From contig JAPKDN010000105.1 in NCBI GenBank assembly GCA_028822575.1, positions 1-8,501 on the forward strand: a DNA stretch of 8,501 bases, read 5' to 3'. The position numbers and the translations under genes were made by a program. Origin of the DNA: Alphaproteobacteria bacterium. Lineage in GTDB: Bacteria; Pseudomonadota; Alphaproteobacteria; Thalassobaculales; Thalassobaculaceae. Under the pieces are notes generated by a model. It did not search any database, was not told the DNA's origin, and saw nothing but the letters and a program-made list of their open reading frames with translations. Positions 5,611 to 8,501 of this stretch are shown in pieces (within the stretch, counting starts at the first letter, position 1; each line of letters begins with the position of its first letter).

Positions 5611-6647
5611 CAGAGCAACCCCGCTCATCCAAGGCGTCAAGGTCTCGGGTTTCCGTCGAGCGTTCCCTTACCTTCCCCGGACGGCTAACCATTGCCGGCG
5701 GCATTTTCCGGGACGGGTTGCGCGCCACAACGAAGAGTGCCGATCGAGCCACCGCCCCCTCCGAGGATAACGTTCCCGACTGTATCGAGACCCTGAACAT
5801 CACGCGGCCGAAAATGGTCGCGAAAGCGCATCGGACGTTGCTCCGCGCCGGCGCGGAAATATTGTTCACCAATACATCCGGCGCCGCGCCTCAACTGCTG
5901 GATCGATACCGGGTTCACGACGAAGCTTTCGCCATCAGTTATCTCGGTGCCGAAATCGCATCGACGGTCGCGCGCGAGACGACGCAAGGCGAGGACCGAC
6001 CTCGCGTAGTCGGTGATGTAAGAATGCCTTGGCATCTGCCGGTTCATGGCTTCATCCCGGGAACCGAGGTCGAAACCGCAGCCGCGTCGATGACCTCGGC
6101 GCAAGTCGCCGGTGGCGTGGATGCCATCTGTCTGACGACATCGCAGCACCCAGCGCACCTCGCCGCCGCCTTTAATGGCGCGCGTGCCGGCATGGCCGAG
6201 GCCGGACGAAATGTGCCAGTTCTCGTCTCCGTGCGTCGCGAAGGTCTGGGTCTTTCCGATGACCCAGAGCAGGTTTTGGACGCCTTGATCGCCGCCGGAC
6301 ATCTTGCGCGTTCCCTTGGTGCCGCCGCCCTTTCACTCGACACCTCGTCACTTGAGACCGACGCCGCGGCCGGGCTGATCACATTCGCCGCGGCCCTCGA
6401 TGGCCCTCTGATTGTCACCCCCGGCACGTCGGAAGCGATGGTTCAAGCCTGCCTCGCCAACCAAAGCCTTGCCCACCGGTTCGCTTTCGTCGGTGCGGAA
6501 ACACCAACCCAAGCCTGGCGGCTAAGCCGATTCATGGCGGTGACCGCGCCGCAACCAACCTCGAAGTCCACCCCGGTTTCCGCTAATACCAATGACGCCG
6601 ATGTGTTTGGCCGAGCGCCGAATTCGAGCTGGATAGGAGTCGCGTAA
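5607..6647 (+). CDS. Degenerate homocysteine S-methyltransferase paralogue without zinc ligands
   Basis: A 346-residue protein resembling the homocysteine-binding barrel of methionine synthase, including the next gene in the operon. [13 protein letters not shown] (63-75) aligns with [13 protein letters not shown] of MetH, and [10 protein letters not shown] (81-90) with [10 protein letters not shown]. The three zinc-binding cysteines are missing: the G-L-N-C site is S-L-D-T (243-246), and the G-G-C-C-G-T site is G-A-E-T-P-T (296-301). The D-G-A-M-G-T motif is also lost (A-G-G-I-F-R-D, 30-36). Since zinc activates the homocysteine thiol, ordinary transferase activity is unlikely. The frame is open over 346 codons, so it is not an obvious pseudogene. 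The reading frame extends upstream inside metF, but the ATG at 5607 (ATGA overlap) is the natural start. It may be a partner or regulatory subunit, or bind another ligand; its role is unknown. Confidence 0.85.
   Translation: MTEQPRSSKASRSRVSVERSLTFPGRLTIAGGIFRDGLRATTKSADRATAPSEDNVPDCIETLNITRPKMVAKAHRTLLRAGAEILFTNTSGAAPQLLDRYRVHDEAFAISYLGAEIASTVARETTQGEDRPRVVGDVRMPWHLPVHGFIPGTEVETAAASMTSAQVAGGVDAICLTTSQHPAHLAAAFNGARAGMAEAGRNVPVLVSVRREGLGLSDDPEQVLDALIAAGHLARSLGAAALSLDTSSLETDAAAGLITFAAALDGPLIVTPGTSEAMVQACLANQSLAHRFAFVGAETPTQAWRLSRFMAVTAPQPTSKSTPVSANTNDADVFGRAPNSSWIGVA
6635..6639 (+). promoter_or_regulatory. Ribosome binding site for metH (N-terminal half)
   Basis: AGGAG ends 7 bases before the ATG at 6647. 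It is the strongest Shine-Dalgarno match in the operon, inside the end of the preceding gene, and it fixes the metH start. The other coupled starts in the operon lack such a site, suggesting this protein is translated more strongly. Confidence 0.75.
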
Positions 6648-7714
6648 TGGCCGACATGACGACCCGAGGCGCGACCCTTCGGGAGGCCGCCGCCTCCCGT
6701 ATCCTATTGCTTGATGGCGCGATGGGAACAGCGGTTCAGGACCGGGACCTGGACGAAACAGCGTTTCGTGGCGATCGCTTCGAGAAACATCATGCCGACC
6801 TGATGGGCAATAACGACTTGTTGGTGCTTACTCGACCGGACGTGGTGCTTGATATTCACCGCGCCTACCTCGCGGCGGGCGCCGATATCCTTGAGACCAA
6901 TACCTTCACGGCGACATCCATCAGTCAGGCCGACTATGGCTTGGAAGCGTGCGCTTGGGAGCTCAACCAACGCGCCGCCAACCTGGCCCGCCAAGCGGCC
7001 GTCGAAGCCGAGGCGATCACGATCAACAAACCACGCTTCGTGGCCGGGGTTCTGGGTCCCACCAACAAAACCGCGTCGATGTCACCAGAGGTCAATGACC
7101 CCGCCTATCGCGCGGTCACCTTTGACGATCTTCGGCTGAGTTATGGCGAGGCTGCAGACGGCTTACTTGACGGCGGCGTGGATCTGCTGATGGTCGAGAC
7201 GATATTCGATACGCTCAACGCCAAGGCTGCTCTGTTTGCCATAGACGAGGTGTTCGAACGCCGCGGCGAGACCGTCCCGGTGATGATATCCGGCACCATT
7301 ACCGATCAGTCCGGGCGAACCCTGTCCGGTCAAACCGCCGAGGCTTTTTGGAATTCGGTTCGCCATGCCCGTCCCATCGCGATCGGCCTGAACTGCGCGC
7401 TGGGCGCCGGCGATCTGCGTCAATACGTCGCCGACATTTCCGATGTCGCGGATTGCCTCGTAAGCGCCCATCCGAATGCCGGTCTGCCGAATGCCTTCGG
7501 TGGATATGATGAGACCCCAGAGACCATGGCCGAGCATATCGGTGAGTGGGCCCAGGCCGGGTTGGTGAATATTGTCGGTGGATGCTGTGGCACCACCCCG
7601 GCGCATATCAAAGCGCTGGCGGAAGCGGTCAAAGGCGTAAAACCGCGGCAAATCCCGTCGATCGAGCCTAGTTTGCGACTTTCAGGACTTGAACCTTTCG
7701 CGGTGCCCGCATGA
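6647..7714 (+). CDS. metH: Methionine synthase, homocysteine-binding subunit (split MetH, N-terminal half)
   Basis: A 355-residue protein equivalent to the first domain of cobalamin-dependent methionine synthase. [11 protein letters not shown] (21-31) and L-E-T-N-T-F (82-87) are diagnostic. The zinc ligands are present as C250 in G-L-N-C-A and C313-C314 in G-G-C-C-G-T-T-P, matching C247, C310 and C311 of E. coli MetH. It binds and activates homocysteine, which then takes the methyl group from methylcobalamin. In E. coli this is one of four domains in a single protein of about 1227 residues; here the chain ends after the first domain and the rest is encoded by the next gene. Such splitting is known in alphaproteobacteria. 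The start overlaps the upstream stop as TAATG, with a good AGGAG site, and the end overlaps the next start as ATGA, favouring balanced synthesis of both halves. Confidence 0.95.
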   Translation: MADMTTRGATLREAAASRILLLDGAMGTAVQDRDLDETAFRGDRFEKHHADLMGNNDLLVLTRPDVVLDIHRAYLAAGADILETNTFTATSISQADYGLEACAWELNQRAANLARQAAVEAEAITINKPRFVAGVLGPTNKTASMSPEVNDPAYRAVTFDDLRLSYGEAADGLLDGGVDLLMVETIFDTLNAKAALFAIDEVFERRGETVPVMISGTITDQSGRTLSGQTAEAFWNSVRHARPIAIGLNCALGAGDLRQYVADISDVADCLVSAHPNAGLPNAFGGYDETPETMAEHIGEWAQAGLVNIVGGCCGTTPAHIKALAEAVKGVKPRQIPSIEPSLRLSGLEPFAVPA

Positions 7715-8501
7715 CCCTCCAAACAGCACGCTTTGTCAATATCGGCGAACGCACCAACGTCACCGGATCGGCGGCGTTCAAGAAATTGATCTTGAACGAT
7801 GACTATGACGCCGCCTTGTCAGTTGCGCGGGATCAGGTGGAAAACGGCTGCCAGATCCTTGACGTCAATATGGACGAAGGTATGTTGGACGCGGTCGCCG
7901 CGATCACGCGTTTTCTCAATCTGATTAGCGCCGAGCCGGATATCTGTCGTATTCCAATCATGGTCGATTCCTCCGACTGGGCGGTGATCGAGGCCGGGTT
8001 GAAATGCCTGCAAGGCAAGGCCATCGCCAATTCGATCAGCCTGAAGGAGGGCGAAGCGGATTTTCTCGGCAAGGCACGTCTGGCGAGGCGTTACGGTGCC
8101 GCCGTCGTGGTCATGGCTTTCGACGAAGATGGTCAGGCCGACACGATCGAGCGCAAGGTGGCGATTTGTACTCGCGCCTACCGGCTCTTGGTGGACGTCG
8201 CTGATTTCCCGCCGGAGGATATTATATTCGACCCCAATGTTTTCGCGATCGCCACCGGCATCCCGGAACATGACGACTATGGGCGCGCCTTCATCGAGGC
8301 GACCCGGCAAATCCGTGCGACCCTGCCCCATGCCCAGATATCGGGCGGACTTTCCAATGTCTCTTTCTCGTTTCGCGGCAACGAGCCCGTGCGTCAGGCG
8401 ATCCATTCAGTTTTTCTGTATCACGCCATCGCGGCGGGCATGACCATGGGCATCGTCAATGCCGGCCGACTGCCGGTTTTCGACGACATTCCCGAGGATC
8501 T
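7711..8501 (+). CDS. metH: Methionine synthase, folate/cobalamin subunit (split MetH, partial at window end)
   Basis: An open frame from the ATG at 7711 runs off the right edge after 263 codons. It matches the pterin-binding domain of MetH almost throughout: [13 protein letters not shown] (8-20), [10 protein letters not shown] (51-60), I-M-V-D-S-S (83-88), N-S-I-S-L-K-E-G (107-114), A-V-V-V-M-A-F-D-E (131-139), F-D-P-N (173-176), and [14 protein letters not shown] (211-224). This domain binds 5-methyltetrahydrofolate and passes its methyl group to cob(I)alamin. The cobalamin-binding (D-x-H-x-x-G) and reactivation domains should follow outside the window and cannot be confirmed here. There is no Shine-Dalgarno site before the ATG; the ATGA overlap points to translational coupling with the N-terminal half. 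Confidence 0.95.
   Translation, partial: MTLQTARFVNIGERTNVTGSAAFKKLILNDDYDAALSVARDQVENGCQILDVNMDEGMLDAVAAITRFLNLISAEPDICRIPIMVDSSDWAVIEAGLKCLQGKAIANSISLKEGEADFLGKARLARRYGAAVVVMAFDEDGQADTIERKVAICTRAYRLLVDVADFPPEDIIFDPNVFAIATGIPEHDDYGRAFIEATRQIRATLPHAQISGGLSNVSFSFRGNEPVRQAIHSVFLYHAIAAGMTMGIVNAGRLPVFDDIPED

Noticed and set aside
7819..8406. Minus-strand open frame of 195 codons
   Set aside because: It is fully antisense to the start of the pterin-binding subunit of methionine synthase, which matches the family almost residue by residue.

Overview
The window looks like a piece of an alphaproteobacterial chromosome, most like the Rhodospirillales group. It is GC-rich, its genes overlap by 1 or 4 bases, and it holds a two-gene (split) methionine synthase next to an ArsR-methyltransferase fusion and metF, an arrangement typical of that class. 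The assignment rests on recognised protein motifs and gene order only, since no database search was possible.

Left part (1 to about 3570): the edge of an accessory locus of the surface-glycan or nucleotide-sugar type. On the minus strand at the left edge lies the C-terminal part of an FkbM-family methyltransferase that carries in-frame stop codons, so it is a pseudogene running out of the window. A plus-strand pair follows: an NAD-dependent epimerase/dehydratase-like SDR protein (393-1304) and a class I SAM methyltransferase (1304-1963), overlapping by one base. A second SDR epimerase (1986-2879) lies convergently on the minus strand. A 213-bp divergent spacer separates it from a stand-alone NUDIX hydrolase (3093-3569).

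Right part (3697 to the end): a core methyl-cycle operon on the plus strand. A promoter-like TTGACA/TATCAT pair overlaps a perfect 13-6-13 inverted repeat directly in front of an ArsR-type DNA-binding domain fused to a SAM methyltransferase domain. After it come metF, a degenerate homocysteine S-methyltransferase paralogue without zinc ligands, the homocysteine-binding part of methionine synthase (metH, N-terminal half), and the start of the folate/cobalamin part of methionine synthase, which is cut by the window end. All four junctions overlap (ATGA, ATGA, TAATG, ATGA), implying one translationally coupled transcript.

Working model: MetF makes 5-methyltetrahydrofolate. The two MetH proteins together move the methyl group through cobalamin to homocysteine to give methionine and then SAM. 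The first gene probably represses the operon from the palindrome and may sense SAM or SAH through its methyltransferase domain. The extra zinc-less paralogue in the middle is the least expected member and the best candidate for something undescribed. No stretch longer than 300 bases lacks a gene, and I saw no tRNA, rRNA, CRISPR array, insertion sequence or attachment site.
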